DNA of 64,000 nucleotides from BP-133 sp040756995 (GTDB taxonomy: Bacteria > Actinomycetota > Acidimicrobiia > IMCC26256 > BP-133), in assembly GCA_040756995.1 (NCBI GenBank), contig JBFLYK010000024.1, positions 34,562 through 98,561 on the forward strand. The letters are read 5' to 3'. A program made the position numbers and the translations under genes. Shown here one piece after another: positions 36,437 to 45,201 of the stretch. The notes under the pieces are model-generated. The model did not search any database. It had not been told where the DNA came from and was given only the letters and a program-made list of their open reading frames with translations. Positions within the stretch are counted from its first letter, which is position 1. Each line of letters opens with the position of its first letter.

Positions 36437-37411
36437 ATGAACACCATCCAGGTGGGTGACCGGTACGGCGTCACCCTGCCCCTCCCCGGCGTCGCGCTGG
36501 CGGAGCAACGGGAGCTGATCGCCGAGATCGCCGACCTCGGCTACACCGACCTCTGGTCGGCCGAGGCGGACGGGGCCGACGCCTTCACGCCGTTGGTGCT
36601 GGCCTCGCAGTGGGCGCCGGAGCTCCGGCTGGGGACGGCCATCGTCCCGGCCTTCACCCGGGGTCCGATGACGATGGCGCAGTCGTCGGCGACGCTGGCC
36701 AACCTGAGCGGCGGGCGGTTCGTGCTCGGCCTCGGGACGTCGTCGGACGTGATCGTGGAGCGCTGGAACGGGGTGCCCTTCGACCGCCCCTACCAGCGGG
36801 TGCGGGACATGGTCCGCTGCGTGAAGGCGCTCGTGGCGGGCGAGAAGGTGACCGCCGACTACGACACCTTCTCCGTCAAGGGCGCCAAGCTGGCCGAGCC
36901 GGCCGCCCACCCCCTGCCGGTGATGGTGGCCGCCCTGCGCTCGGGCATGCTGCGGCTGGCCGGCCGGGAGGCCGACGGCGCCATCATCAACTGGCTGTCG
37001 GCCGACGACGTCCGGACCGTCGCGCCCTTCGTCCGGGAGCGCGATCCCGGCAAGGAGATCGTGGCCCGCATCTTCGTCTGCCCCACCGCCGACGCCGAGC
37101 GGGCCCGGGCCATCGGCCGGCGGATGATCACCGCCTACCTCAACGTGCCGGTCTACGCCGCCTTCCACGACTGGCTGGGGCGCGGCGAGGTCCTGCGGAA
37201 GATGTGGGACGCCTGGCAGGCCGGCGACCGGGCGGCGGCCCTCGAGGCCGTCCCCGACGCGCTCGTCGACGAGCTGCTGGTCCACGGGCGGCCCGAGGAC
37301 TGCCGGGAGAAGGTGGAGGCCTACCGGGCGGCCGGGGTCACGACGCCCGTCCTCATGCTCGTCGACACGGAGGATCCGGCGGCCGCGCTGCGTGGCCTGG
37401 CGCTTCACTGA
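36437..37411 (+). CDS. LLM-class F420-dependent oxidoreductase
   Basis: A 324-residue luciferase-like TIM-barrel enzyme, probably F420-dependent. Features: N-terminal RYGVTLPLPGVALAEQRELI, LGYTDLWSAEADGADAFTPL, the conserved LGTAIVPAFTRGPMTMAQSSA and LANLSGGRFVLGLGTSSDVIV (about residues 92-112), and a C-terminal HGRPEDCREKVEAYRAAGV typical of the family. The substrate cannot be read from the sequence; similar enzymes act on alcohols, ketones or lipids. Location next to the (R)-hydroxyacyl-CoA genes suggests lipid or sterol metabolism. Confidence 0.87.
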   Translation: MNTIQVGDRYGVTLPLPGVALAEQRELIAEIADLGYTDLWSAEADGADAFTPLVLASQWAPELRLGTAIVPAFTRGPMTMAQSSATLANLSGGRFVLGLGTSSDVIVERWNGVPFDRPYQRVRDMVRCVKALVAGEKVTADYDTFSVKGAKLAEPAAHPLPVMVAALRSGMLRLAGREADGAIINWLSADDVRTVAPFVRERDPGKEIVARIFVCPTADAERARAIGRRMITAYLNVPVYAAFHDWLGRGEVLRKMWDAWQAGDRAAALEAVPDALVDELLVHGRPEDCREKVEAYRAAGVTTPVLMLVDTEDPAAALRGLALH

Positions 37412-37432
37412 GTCCGTAAAACCTGCTAAGAA

Positions 37433-38536
37433 ATGTGGCCAATGTTGCCAGCGCGCTCGGTCGTGCGGGTCGCCGTGGCGGTGGGTGTGTTCGCCGCAGG
37501 CGGTCTCGTGTGGAGCGACTTCGTCGCCGCGGCCGGCAAGGAGATCAACGCCACCACCGACGCCGCCAAGTGCGACAAGACCTGGGGTCCTCCCTGTTTC
37601 ACCCCCGCCAACGGGACCGTCACCCAGATCAACCAGGGTGAGACCGTCACCTGGAAAGCCCTCGACGGCACCCACACCGTCACGCCTGTGGACCCGTCGG
37701 CCTTCGAGGGGTCGGGTGATCTCAGCGGACCCGACGGCACGTTCAGCGTGACCTTCGACAAGCCCGGGGTGTTCGCCTTCTACTGCAAGCACCACGGCAG
37801 CGTGGAGGACGACCGCAAGACCCACCACGGTATGTGGGGCAAGATCGACGTCAAGGCGGCCCCCACGACCACGACGACGGCGCCGCCGCCCCCGCCACCT
37901 CCGCCTCCGCCGCCGCCGAGCGAGCCGCCGCCGAAGTCCGAACCCGGGCCCCCGCCGTCGACCGGTCCCGCTCCCCCGCCGACGCCGCCGTCGTCCTCGC
38001 CGCCTCCGCCGGCCACGTCCAGCGGGTCGACGGCGCCCAACGGATCGTCGAACTCGAACCAGAACCAGAACCAGAACCCGAACTCGAACCCGAACGGGCA
38101 CGGCCAGACCGCCGCCGGGACCGGCCGGCCCTGGGTCGGTCCGCCGCCGACGTCGCCGCCGCCACCTCCGCCCCGGGTCGCCTCTTCTCCCGCGCCGCAA
38201 CCGACGTCGCCGCCGTCGAAGCCGAAGGAGAAGGACGACAAGAGCAGCGACAAGAGCAGCGACGGGCCCGTGCCGCCGGAGGCCATCGCCGTGCCTCCGG
38301 ACGAGGCGGTGCTGCCGCCGAGCCCGCAGTTCCCCACCGCCACGACCGCCCCGCCGCTGGCCGAGGCGCCGAGCGAAGTCCCTCAGGGCGAGAGCGTGGC
38401 GGTCATCAAGAACGAGCCGGCCGGCCGGCGCCGCAAGCTGGTGGCCCTCATCACCCTGGCCGGTGTCAGCGCCTTCGGCTTCGCGGTGGGCGCCTACAAG
38501 TTCGCCCACCGCTCCAGCAAATACTGGCCCGCCTAG
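37433..38536 (+). CDS. Exported cupredoxin with Pro-rich stalk and membrane anchor
   Basis: A 367-residue protein. A signal or anchor sequence (SVVRVAVAVGVFAAGGLVW) leads to a plastocyanin-like domain (about residues 35-145). Its type 1 copper ligands are His in LDGTHTVTPVD, Cys and His in FAFYCKHHGSVE, and Met in THHGMWGKIDV. About 190 residues of Pro/Ser/Thr/Asn-rich sequence form a stalk with poly-Pro and Asn-Gln repeats. Near the C-terminus LVALITLAGVSAFGFAVGAY is a membrane helix with a short tail. It is likely an outer-face electron carrier anchored in the membrane. The fold-back repeat copy 2 begins right after the stop codon. Confidence 0.82.
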   Translation: MWPMLPARSVVRVAVAVGVFAAGGLVWSDFVAAAGKEINATTDAAKCDKTWGPPCFTPANGTVTQINQGETVTWKALDGTHTVTPVDPSAFEGSGDLSGPDGTFSVTFDKPGVFAFYCKHHGSVEDDRKTHHGMWGKIDVKAAPTTTTTAPPPPPPPPPPPPSEPPPKSEPGPPPSTGPAPPPTPPSSSPPPPATSSGSTAPNGSSNSNQNQNQNPNSNPNGHGQTAAGTGRPWVGPPPTSPPPPPPRVASSPAPQPTSPPSKPKEKDDKSSDKSSDGPVPPEAIAVPPDEAVLPPSPQFPTATTAPPLAEAPSEVPQGESVAVIKNEPAGRRRKLVALITLAGVSAFGFAVGAYKFAHRSSKYWPA

Positions 38537-38704
38537 TTAGGAGACCGCTGGGCGATCGGGCCGCACGTCTCGGCGGCCAGATTCGCCGCTCGCGGCGTCC
38601 TCGTCCTCGCCGATAGGGCTCTGCTATTGCTTCGTCCTGCGTCCTTGCGAGCGACGAATCTGACTCGCCGATCCGCACAACCGGATCGCCCAGCGGTCTC
38701 CTAG
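38537..38704 (+). repeat. 168-bp fold-back repeat, copy 2 (inverted relative to copy 1)
   Basis: The same element as at 34418-34585, in the opposite orientation and of the same length. Terminal inverted repeats read TTAGGAGACCGCTGGGCGAT at the left end and CTAGGAGACCGCTGGGCGAT from the right. Here the ends match each other better than in copy 1. It directly abuts the stop of the cupredoxin gene (TAG at 38534-38536). Read on the + strand, the two copies enclose about 3.95 kb with four genes. Confidence 0.9.
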
Positions 38705-38780
38705 GACTTTCCCTCCTCAAGAGGACATCGGCCCGCCGCCGCAGAACTCCGTGACGCACCCCCGTTGCGGAGGTCCCCCC

Positions 38781-39941
38781 ATGAGTGTCCAGCCCGTTCC
38801 GGCCCGGGCCCTGCCCGTGCCCCTCGTCGCCTCGCCCGCCCGGCGGCGGCAGCTGCAGGCGTTGGCCGGCGGCATGGTCGACTGGATCCCGACCGAGCGG
38901 CCCCGCTGCGACCTGGACCTCCTGATGACCGGGGCGATGGCCCCGCTGACCGGATTTCTCGGACGGGCCGACTACGAGTCGGTCTGTGACCGGATGCGCC
39001 TCGCCGACGGTGTCCTGTGGCCGATGCCGATCACGCTCGACGTCCCCGCCGAGGTCGCCGAACGGCTCGCCCCGGGCGACGGGCTGGCGCTGCGGGAGCG
39101 GGCCGGCTCGCTGCTGGGCGTGCTGTGGGTCGAGGACGTGTGGGCCCCCGATCTGCGGGCGGAGGCCGAGGCCGTCTTCCGCACGACGAGCGACGCCCAT
39201 CCGGGAGTCGTCCACCTCTTCGAGCGGACCCATCCCTTCTACGTCGGGGGGCGTGTCGAGGGAGTGCGCCGGCCGTTCTCGCCCGACTTCGGCCGCCGGC
39301 AGCCCGGGCCCCTCGAGGTGCGGGCCGAGTTCGCCCGCCGGGGCTGGGACCGGGTCGTCGCCTTCCACACCCGCAACCCGATGCACCGGGCCCATTTCGA
39401 GCTGACGCGCCAGGCGGCGGAGTCCGTGGGCGCGGCGCTGCTGCTCCATCCGGTGGTGGGGATGACGAAGCCGGGCGACGTCGACCCCGTCACGCGGATC
39501 CGCTGCTACCAGGCGCTCATGCACCGTTACCCCAAGGGCCGGGCCATGCTGGCCGCCATACCGATGGCCATGCGGATGTCCGGCCCGCGGGACTCGCTGT
39601 GGAACGCCATTCTGCGGGCCACCTTCGGCTGCACCCACTACATCGTGGGCCGGGACCACGCCAGCCCCGGCCCCGACCACGACGGCCGGCCGTTCTACGA
39701 GCCCTACGAGGCGCAGGAGATCCTGTTCCGCCACGAAGCCGAGACGGGCATCGCCACCGTCGCCTTCCCGGCCTTGACGTACGCACCGGCGCTGGACCGC
39801 TACGTCCCGGTGGACGAGGTCCCGGCCGGGGTCGAGACCCGGAGCGTCAGCGGGACCGAGCTCCGGGCGCTGCTGGCGTCGGGGGGCGAGATCCCCGAGT
39901 GGATCACCTTCTCCGAGGTCGCCGCCGTCCTGCGCGGCTAA
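38781..39941 (+). CDS. sat: Sulfate adenylyltransferase
   Basis: ATP sulfurylase of the Sat (single-subunit) type. It makes adenosine 5'-phosphosulfate from ATP and sulfate for assimilation, or runs in reverse. 386 residues. The N-terminal PUA-like domain begins LPVPLVASPARRRQLQALAG. Catalytic motifs are FHTRNPMHRAHFEL (HxxH, about residues 203-216), GMTKPGDVDP, and IVGRDHASPG (about 290-299). There is no fused APS kinase. The start is the ATG at 38781 with GGAGG seven bases upstream. No reductase or transporter genes for sulfate lie near, but chrA follows after 18 bases on the same strand; a shared transcript is likely. Confidence 0.93.
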   Translation: MSVQPVPARALPVPLVASPARRRQLQALAGGMVDWIPTERPRCDLDLLMTGAMAPLTGFLGRADYESVCDRMRLADGVLWPMPITLDVPAEVAERLAPGDGLALRERAGSLLGVLWVEDVWAPDLRAEAEAVFRTTSDAHPGVVHLFERTHPFYVGGRVEGVRRPFSPDFGRRQPGPLEVRAEFARRGWDRVVAFHTRNPMHRAHFELTRQAAESVGAALLLHPVVGMTKPGDVDPVTRIRCYQALMHRYPKGRAMLAAIPMAMRMSGPRDSLWNAILRATFGCTHYIVGRDHASPGPDHDGRPFYEPYEAQEILFRHEAETGIATVAFPALTYAPALDRYVPVDEVPAGVETRSVSGTELRALLASGGEIPEWITFSEVAAVLRG

Positions 39942-39959
39942 CGTCCGGGGTGACCCCCC

Positions 39960-41345
39960 ATGAGAAGAGCGGCGAGGCCCCGCGCCTCAGATCTGGTGCC
40001 GTTTCCGGCCGCGGTCCGAACGTGGTTCCGGGTATCGCTGCAGACGTTCGGAGGACCGGCCGGTCAGATCGCCGTCATGCACCGCCTGCTGGTCGACGAG
40101 CTGCGCTGGATCGGTGAACGCCGCTTCCTCCACGCCCTCAACTACTGCATGCTGCTCCCCGGCCCCGAGGCCACCCAGCTGGCGGTGTACATCGGCTGGC
40201 TGCTGAACGGAACCCCCGGCGGGCTGGTGGCGGGGACGCTGTTCGTCCTTCCGGGGTTCCTGGCCATCATGGCGCTGTCGGCCATCTATGCCGGCCTGGG
40301 CGACACCGTGGGGATCGAAGCGCTCTTCGCCGGGGTGGCACCGGCCGTCCTGGCCATCGTGGCCGCCGCCGTCGTGCGGATCGCGGCCCGGACGCTGCGC
40401 AACGGTTGGCTGATCGGCATCGCCGTGGCGGCGTTCGTCGCCCTCGCTCTGTTCCGCCTGCCGTTTCCGATCGTCGTCGGTGGCGCGGCGCTGGCCGGGT
40501 TCGTCGGGGGGCGGCTGTGGCCGGCGCAGTTCCACGCCGGCGGGCACGGCGAGGCCGTCGACGGTGCCCCCTCCCCCGTCATCAGCGACGATGCCCTGCA
40601 TGGCGCCAACCCCTCGTGGCGTCGAGCGGTCAAGGTTCTGGTGACCGGGGCGGTGGTCTGGGCCGCGCCGGTCGTCCTCCTCGCCGCCGCCTTCGGGGCA
40701 GACAGCGTCTTCGTCGAGGAGGGCCTCTTCTTCTCCGGGGCGGCTGTGGTGACGTTCGGCGGCGCCTACGCCGTGCTGGCCTACGTGGCCCAGAAGGCCG
40801 TCTACGGCTACGGCTGGCTGGCGCCGGGCGAGATGGTCCGGGGCCTGGCCATGGCCGAGACGACGCCCGGGCCGCTGATCATGGTCGTGCAGTTCGTGGC
40901 CTTCATGGGCGCCTACCGCGATCCCGGCTCACTCGATCCGTGGGTGGCCGCGGTGCTCGGTGCCTGCCTGGTCACGTGGGTCACGTTCGTGCCGTGCTTC
41001 CTGTGGATCTTCCTCGGAGCGCCGTACATCGAAGCGCTGCGGGGCAACGCCCGGCTCTCCGCCGCCCTGACCGCCATCACCGCGGCCGTGGTCGGTGTCA
41101 TCGCCAATCTGGCCGTCTTCTTCGCCGTCCACACGCTGTTCGGGGTGGTCGACGACGGCCGCCACTACGGCTGGATCCAGCTCGACGTGCCGCGGTGGTC
41201 GACGTTCAGTCCCCGGGCCCTGGCCGTGGGCGCCCTGGCGATGTGGCTGACGTTCCGCCGCAAGGTCGGCGTGCTGCCGACCCTCGGGATCTGCGCCGCC
41301 GTCGGCGGTTCGCTGCACCTGCTGGGACGGGCCATCTCGCTCTAA
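39960..41345 (+). CDS. chrA: Chromate transporter family protein ChrA
   Basis: A 461-residue membrane protein of the CHR family with two homologous halves. Each half begins with the family pattern: VSLQTFGGPAGQIAVMHRLL in the first and FFSGAAVVTFGGAYAVLAYV in the second. AETTPGPLIMVVQFVAFMGA is the second-half signature. About 10-12 membrane segments are visible. Characterised members export chromate, a sulfate analogue, and a location directly after sat fits an oxyanion role; other anions are possible. The stop overlaps the 3' end of the convergent DUF4184 gene by four bases. Confidence 0.9.
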   Translation: MRRAARPRASDLVPFPAAVRTWFRVSLQTFGGPAGQIAVMHRLLVDELRWIGERRFLHALNYCMLLPGPEATQLAVYIGWLLNGTPGGLVAGTLFVLPGFLAIMALSAIYAGLGDTVGIEALFAGVAPAVLAIVAAAVVRIAARTLRNGWLIGIAVAAFVALALFRLPFPIVVGGAALAGFVGGRLWPAQFHAGGHGEAVDGAPSPVISDDALHGANPSWRRAVKVLVTGAVVWAAPVVLLAAAFGADSVFVEEGLFFSGAAVVTFGGAYAVLAYVAQKAVYGYGWLAPGEMVRGLAMAETTPGPLIMVVQFVAFMGAYRDPGSLDPWVAAVLGACLVTWVTFVPCFLWIFLGAPYIEALRGNARLSAALTAITAAVVGVIANLAVFFAVHTLFGVVDDGRHYGWIQLDVPRWSTFSPRALAVGALAMWLTFRRKVGVLPTLGICAAVGGSLHLLGRAISL

Positions 41346-42103
41346 CGGGCGGGGCCGCCCTCGCCGGCCAGTCGCCTCCGCAGCGCGGCGGACACGACCG
41401 TCAGGCCGATCAGGCCCGCCGCCATGGCGCCGAGGGCGGCCCCGATGGCCGTGGTCTCGATGCCCCACCCGTCGAGGCGGAGGCGCAGCCCGTTGGCGAT
41501 CCCACCGGCGGCGGCGACCGTCGCCAGGGTGGCTACCGCCGTCGTGCGAACGCCGGCCGGTAGCTCTCTCGGAGGGTGCTCGGCGGCGGCGTCCACCGAC
41601 CGCCACCACCACCAGCCGAGGAGCACGAGTCCGAAGGCGGTGCTGGCGTAGTTGAAGAGGTCATAGACGTGCGGCCGGCCGATCGCCTCCTCCAGGAACC
41701 AGACCCGGGTGGTGATGAACCCGTCCCGATGCGTGAAGCCGTCCCACAGGAGATGACCGGCGATGCCGACCAGCACGGCGGCCACGATGACCCCGAACCG
41801 CCCCCAGGGCCGGAACGGAAACGGCCCGGTGTCGATCGGCGGGCGGAGCCTGCGGCTGACCAGCGCCGCCACCGGCGCCTTGAAGAGTCCGTGCCACAAC
41901 GCCAGCAGGACCAGGGCCAACGGCAGATCCAGGAGGAACACACCTCCGAGCGTGTGCCCGATGGTCCGCTCGGTGTCGAGGTGGCCGAGGTACTCCAGGT
42001 CCGGCGCCACAGACCCCACGACGATGGCCGACAGCGGCCACCGCCGCCCGCAGGCCAGCCACAGCGGCCGCGCCGCCACGGTGTGGGCCACGGTGAAGGG
42101 CAT
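41342..42103 (-). CDS. DUF4184-family membrane protein
   Basis: A 253-residue integral membrane protein. The N-terminus MPFTVAHTVAARPLWLACGR and SAIVVGSVAPDLEYLGHL, followed by conserved His in TIGHTLGGVF and GHLLWDGFTHRDGF, are hallmarks of DUF4184. This family is distantly related to membrane metal-dependent hydrolases (zinc ligands His/Asp in the membrane). Six or so membrane segments are apparent, and a hydrophobic C-terminal half. Function unknown. Convergent with chrA. Confidence 0.82.
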   Translation of the reverse strand: MPFTVAHTVAARPLWLACGRRWPLSAIVVGSVAPDLEYLGHLDTERTIGHTLGGVFLLDLPLALVLLALWHGLFKAPVAALVSRRLRPPIDTGPFPFRPWGRFGVIVAAVLVGIAGHLLWDGFTHRDGFITTRVWFLEEAIGRPHVYDLFNYASTAFGLVLLGWWWWRSVDAAAEHPPRELPAGVRTTAVATLATVAAAGGIANGLRLRLDGWGIETTAIGAALGAMAAGLIGLTVVSAALRRRLAGEGGPAR

Positions 42104-42122
42104 CGATCAGCTCATGCCTGAG

Positions 42123-42563
42123 CTAGGGAGCGACCCGGTTCCAGAGGTCGGTGAACTCGATCGTGTCGAAGAAGGCGATCACTTCGACGATCTGACCGTC
42201 GCGCATTCGCATGTACCAGGTGTAGGTGTTCCGGTACGGCTTCCCGTCCTTGGCCGTGGCTCGGCCGTCGAAGAGCGCGATCACCGTGTCCCCGTCGGCG
42301 TACAGCTTCCGGATCGTGGGGACGAGGGGCTCACCCATCCGGGCGTTGAACGGGTCTATCACGACGTCGAGGAATTCCTGTCGGCTCTTGTAGGTGCGCG
42401 AGACCGGGCTGTTGCCGACGATCGTCCAGGTGGCATTCGGTTCGAGCAGGGTGAACGGCCCCCCGGTTCCGGCGGCCCAGGCGTCGAACGCCTCCTTGAT
42501 CGTGGCCTTGTTGGCCTCCTCGAGGTCGGCGACTTCGGCCTCAGCGCTGACGGGATTCCCCAT
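42123..42563 (-). CDS. SnoaL/NTF2-like protein
   Basis: A 146-residue protein of the SnoaL-like part of the NTF2 superfamily: EANKATIKEAFDAWAAGTGG, WTIVGNSPVSRTYKSRQEFL, DGDTVIALFDGRATAKDGKP and YTWYMRMRDGQIVEVIAFFD. These are small alpha/beta cones that bind hydrophobic ligands, some of them isomerases or cyclases. The ligand is unknown. The ATG at 42563 is chosen: upstream residues in the longer frame look random. A 19-base gap separates its stop from the start of the DUF4184 gene on the same strand. Confidence 0.82.
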   Translation of the reverse strand: MGNPVSAEAEVADLEEANKATIKEAFDAWAAGTGGPFTLLEPNATWTIVGNSPVSRTYKSRQEFLDVVIDPFNARMGEPLVPTIRKLYADGDTVIALFDGRATAKDGKPYRNTYTWYMRMRDGQIVEVIAFFDTIEFTDLWNRVAP

Positions 42564-42779
42564 GGTGTCCTTCTTTCGGTTTGCGGACGCGGAACGGTGA
42601 TTCAAGCAGGTGAGGCCGCCGCCCGCCGTTTCCAGGGCGATGACCGGTTGCCTTCCGGACATTCACTTCAGCCGAAGGCCGCTCCGTGTCGGAGGTGACA
42701 CGCCGTCTGTTCGGCGTGCAGACGACGGCACTCCTCATCGGCCATACGTTCTGGCGGGTCGCGACCGAGGGGGATCGTC

Positions 42780-43295
42780 ATGCCCGCCATCCTCGCTCTG
42801 CTGTTCGCGGTGCTCCCCATGGGGGCGCCGTACCCCGGTGGCGTGTTCGGCCAAGGACAGACCTGCGACATCTCGGTCGAGAACTTCCGGTTCTGCATCC
42901 GGCAATGCCGCCCGGACTCCGTGGCGTACCTGCGGACGCCGGCCGGGCCGGTCCCCGGGAGCGACAACCCCCGGGCGGTCGCCTACATGCAACCGGGGGC
43001 CAACGTCACCTGGACCTACCGGGACAGGGGATGTGATCTTCTCCGCTGCACCGGCCATGACATCCGCATCGAGGACGGAACCGCCGAAGGCCGCCGAATC
43101 GGCCTGGTGAATCCCGAGCGCCGTCATGAGACCTTGGCCTGGGCTATTCCTCCGGACGCCGAGCCCGAAAGCATCATCCGCTACTTCTGCGCCAGCCACG
43201 GCGCCTACGGAATGACCGGCGCCTTTCAGGTGCTACCCATCACGGTTCTGAGTCTCTCCTTCCCGCCCCAGCTCTGGCCCCGATACCGCGACTGA
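42780..43295 (+). CDS. Secreted cupredoxin-like protein
   Basis: A 171-residue exported protein. The signal peptide is MPAILALLFAVLPMGAPYPG. One plastocyanin-like domain carries the likely copper ligands His in RCTGHDIRIEDG and the C...H...M cluster FCASHGAYGMTGAF near residue 140. Additional Cys (TCDISVENFRFCIRQC, DLLRC) may form disulfides. The start has GAGGGGG six bases upstream. It precedes an LVIVD-type secreted protein in the same direction (125-base gap) and may deliver copper or electrons to it. Confidence 0.8.
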   Translation: MPAILALLFAVLPMGAPYPGGVFGQGQTCDISVENFRFCIRQCRPDSVAYLRTPAGPVPGSDNPRAVAYMQPGANVTWTYRDRGCDLLRCTGHDIRIEDGTAEGRRIGLVNPERRHETLAWAIPPDAEPESIIRYFCASHGAYGMTGAFQVLPITVLSLSFPPQLWPRYRD

Positions 43296-43420
43296 GCGGT
43301 CGACGAATGGCCAGTGATTCCATCTTGCGTCGACGCGGCGTCGATAGAAACATGGCCCGCAGGTCGACTGCGGCTAGGCCAGGGAGGACAACGCGCCGGA
43401 AAAGAAGGGGAGATCCTCAC

Positions 43421-45031
43421 ATGCAGATTTCGTCGAAGCAACGAAGGCTCATCCCTCTGCTCGCTGCATCACTCCTGCTCACTGGCGGCGGACTCGTCCT
43501 GACCGCCGGCAGCGGGGCGGGCGCCTCAGACGAGGTCCCGTTGGCCCGGGACTACAACTATCCGAGCGGCGACACGCCGCAGACCTTCCAGGGGCCGGTG
43601 CCCAGGGCCGAGTGCGGGCCCGGCTCGAACCCCGAGCAGAACCTGCAGGGAGAGGTGACGGTCGCCGACCGGGAGAGCGGCCGCTCGGCCCAGGGTTACA
43701 GGTGCAACATGGAGCTGGTTGGCCGGTACGGTCCGAAGGACGGCTTCGAAGGCGCCGAGTGGCAGCTGGCTCGCTACAAGGACGAGAGCGGGCGCCAGTG
43801 CGCCTACTACAGCCAGCGAATGGTGAATTACGGAGTCGGCGGCAAGCAGACCCAGGCCAATCCCCTTCTGACCAAGCCGGGCACGATCGTCCTCGACGTG
43901 TCCGATCCGTCACAGCCGAAGTTCGCCCGGAACATCGACACGCTCGGCATGAAGGACCCGTGGGAGACGCTCAAGGTCAACAAGGCCCGAGGCCTGTTGG
44001 CCGCGGTCAACGTGATGGACGGCGAGGGTGCCTCCTTCATGGGCATCTACGACATCAAGTCCGACTGCACCAACCCCAAGCAGCTCTTCGACGGTCCGGT
44101 CACGGTCCTGAACCACGAGGGCAACTGGGCCCATGACGGCATGACGTACTACTCCGGAGGGCTCACGCCCGGAATCGTCTCGGCGATCGACACGTCCGAT
44201 CCGACCAACCCCCGGCTCATCACGACCTTCTTCGCCAAGCTCGGCATCCACGGCATGAGCACCAGCCTCGACGGGAACCGGCTCTTCCTCTCGCACATCA
44301 ACGAGGACTGGGCGTACACGATCTACGGCGGGCCCGGCTTCACCGGAAACAACGGCACGGTGAAGTCGATCGCCAAGGGCACCGGCATCGGCATCTACGA
44401 CATCAGCGACATCCAGACCCGCAAGCCGAACCCGGAAGTCCGCCTGGTCAGCGCCCTGCAGTGGGACGACGGCCAGATCGGCCAGCACACACTGAACTTC
44501 CGCCGCGACGGCAAGCCCTACGCCATCGAGGTCAGTGAAGCCGGCCACGGCGCCGCCCGCATCATCGACATCTCCGACGAGAAGAACCCCGTCGTCCTCT
44601 CCAAGCTGAAGACCGAGATCATGATGCCGGCCAACCTGTCGCTGGCTCACAGCGAGGTCTTCCGCGGCACGGCCGAGCGGGGCGGCGACCTGCAGTTCGG
44701 TTACAACTTCCATTACTGCAACATCGACAAGGCCGAGAACCCCAACCTCCTGGCCTGCAGCGCCTTCGAGCAGGGCCTCCGGCTGTTCGACATCCGCGAC
44801 GTGTCCCGTCCGAAGGAGATCGCCTACTTCAACAATGGTGGTGACGGCACCCGCCAGCCCGGCGGATGGGGTGCCGTGTACTCCGCCTACGCCGCCGCCA
44901 TGCCCCAGTTCGACCCGGTGAACCAGCACATCTGGTACACCGACCACGACCATGGATTCTTCGTCGTCAAGCCGACCAACGGCACGTGGATCACCGACAT
45001 CACCGAAGAAACCGTGAGCCACGGCGTCTGA
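43421..45031 (+). CDS. Secreted LVIVD-type beta-propeller protein
   Basis: A 536-residue exported protein. The signal peptide ends near GAGASDEVP. The rest is a chain of beta-propeller-like repeats with the LVIVD-family pattern: TIVLDVSDPSQPKFARNIDT, IVSAIDTSDPTNPRLITTFF, ARIIDISDEKNPVVLSKL and GLRLFDIRDVSRPKEIAYF. His-rich spots (LAHSEVF, FHYCNIDK, WYTDHDHGFFVV) could bind metal. The ATG at 43421 has AAGGGGAG nine bases upstream; the same frame is open to 43307 without signal features. No enzymatic function can be assigned. Confidence 0.8.
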   Translation: MQISSKQRRLIPLLAASLLLTGGGLVLTAGSGAGASDEVPLARDYNYPSGDTPQTFQGPVPRAECGPGSNPEQNLQGEVTVADRESGRSAQGYRCNMELVGRYGPKDGFEGAEWQLARYKDESGRQCAYYSQRMVNYGVGGKQTQANPLLTKPGTIVLDVSDPSQPKFARNIDTLGMKDPWETLKVNKARGLLAAVNVMDGEGASFMGIYDIKSDCTNPKQLFDGPVTVLNHEGNWAHDGMTYYSGGLTPGIVSAIDTSDPTNPRLITTFFAKLGIHGMSTSLDGNRLFLSHINEDWAYTIYGGPGFTGNNGTVKSIAKGTGIGIYDISDIQTRKPNPEVRLVSALQWDDGQIGQHTLNFRRDGKPYAIEVSEAGHGAARIIDISDEKNPVVLSKLKTEIMMPANLSLAHSEVFRGTAERGGDLQFGYNFHYCNIDKAENPNLLACSAFEQGLRLFDIRDVSRPKEIAYFNNGGDGTRQPGGWGAVYSAYAAAMPQFDPVNQHIWYTDHDHGFFVVKPTNGTWITDITEETVSHGV

Positions 45032-45072
45032 TCGGCCTGATAGCTCATCGCCCGAGCCGGTGCGTTATCCTT

Positions 45073-45176
45073 GCCCCTGAAGGGGAGTATCCCCGCCTGC
45101 GCGACCGACGTCATCTCGGCCATTGGGTCCGGCGGTCGTGGCCTCTGAAGCAAGAGGTGGGAGAGACCTTCGGTTG
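45073..45176 (+). ncRNA. yybP-ykoY-type (Mn2+) riboswitch
   Basis: A leader with the family landmarks in order. The 5' block GAAGGGGAGTA (45079-45089) holds the invariant GGGGAGTA, CGTCAT follows near 45108-45113, then a CCTCT-GAAGCA-AGAGG hairpin (45142-45157), and finally GAGACCTTCGG (45163-45173). The outer stem CCtGAAGG (45076-45083) pairs with CCTTCGG (45167-45173). This is the class that binds Mn2+ and often controls TerC-family and other metal-export genes. TerC is the third gene downstream. The next gene's GGAGG site lies 18 bases after it. Assigned by eye, without a covariance model. Confidence 0.7.
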
Positions 45177-45201
45177 TCGGTAACGAACCAACCGGAGGAC
45201 C

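Noticed and set aside
37860..38110. Short tandem repeats (Pro, Thr, Asn-Gln) that could look like a repeat array
   Set aside because: They are codon-level repeats in the stalk of the cupredoxin, not a CRISPR array; spacers and repeats are absent.
39960..41345. A chromate resistance operon
   Set aside because: Only the transporter is present; no chrB, chrC or chrF-like gene is adjacent, so resistance cannot be claimed.
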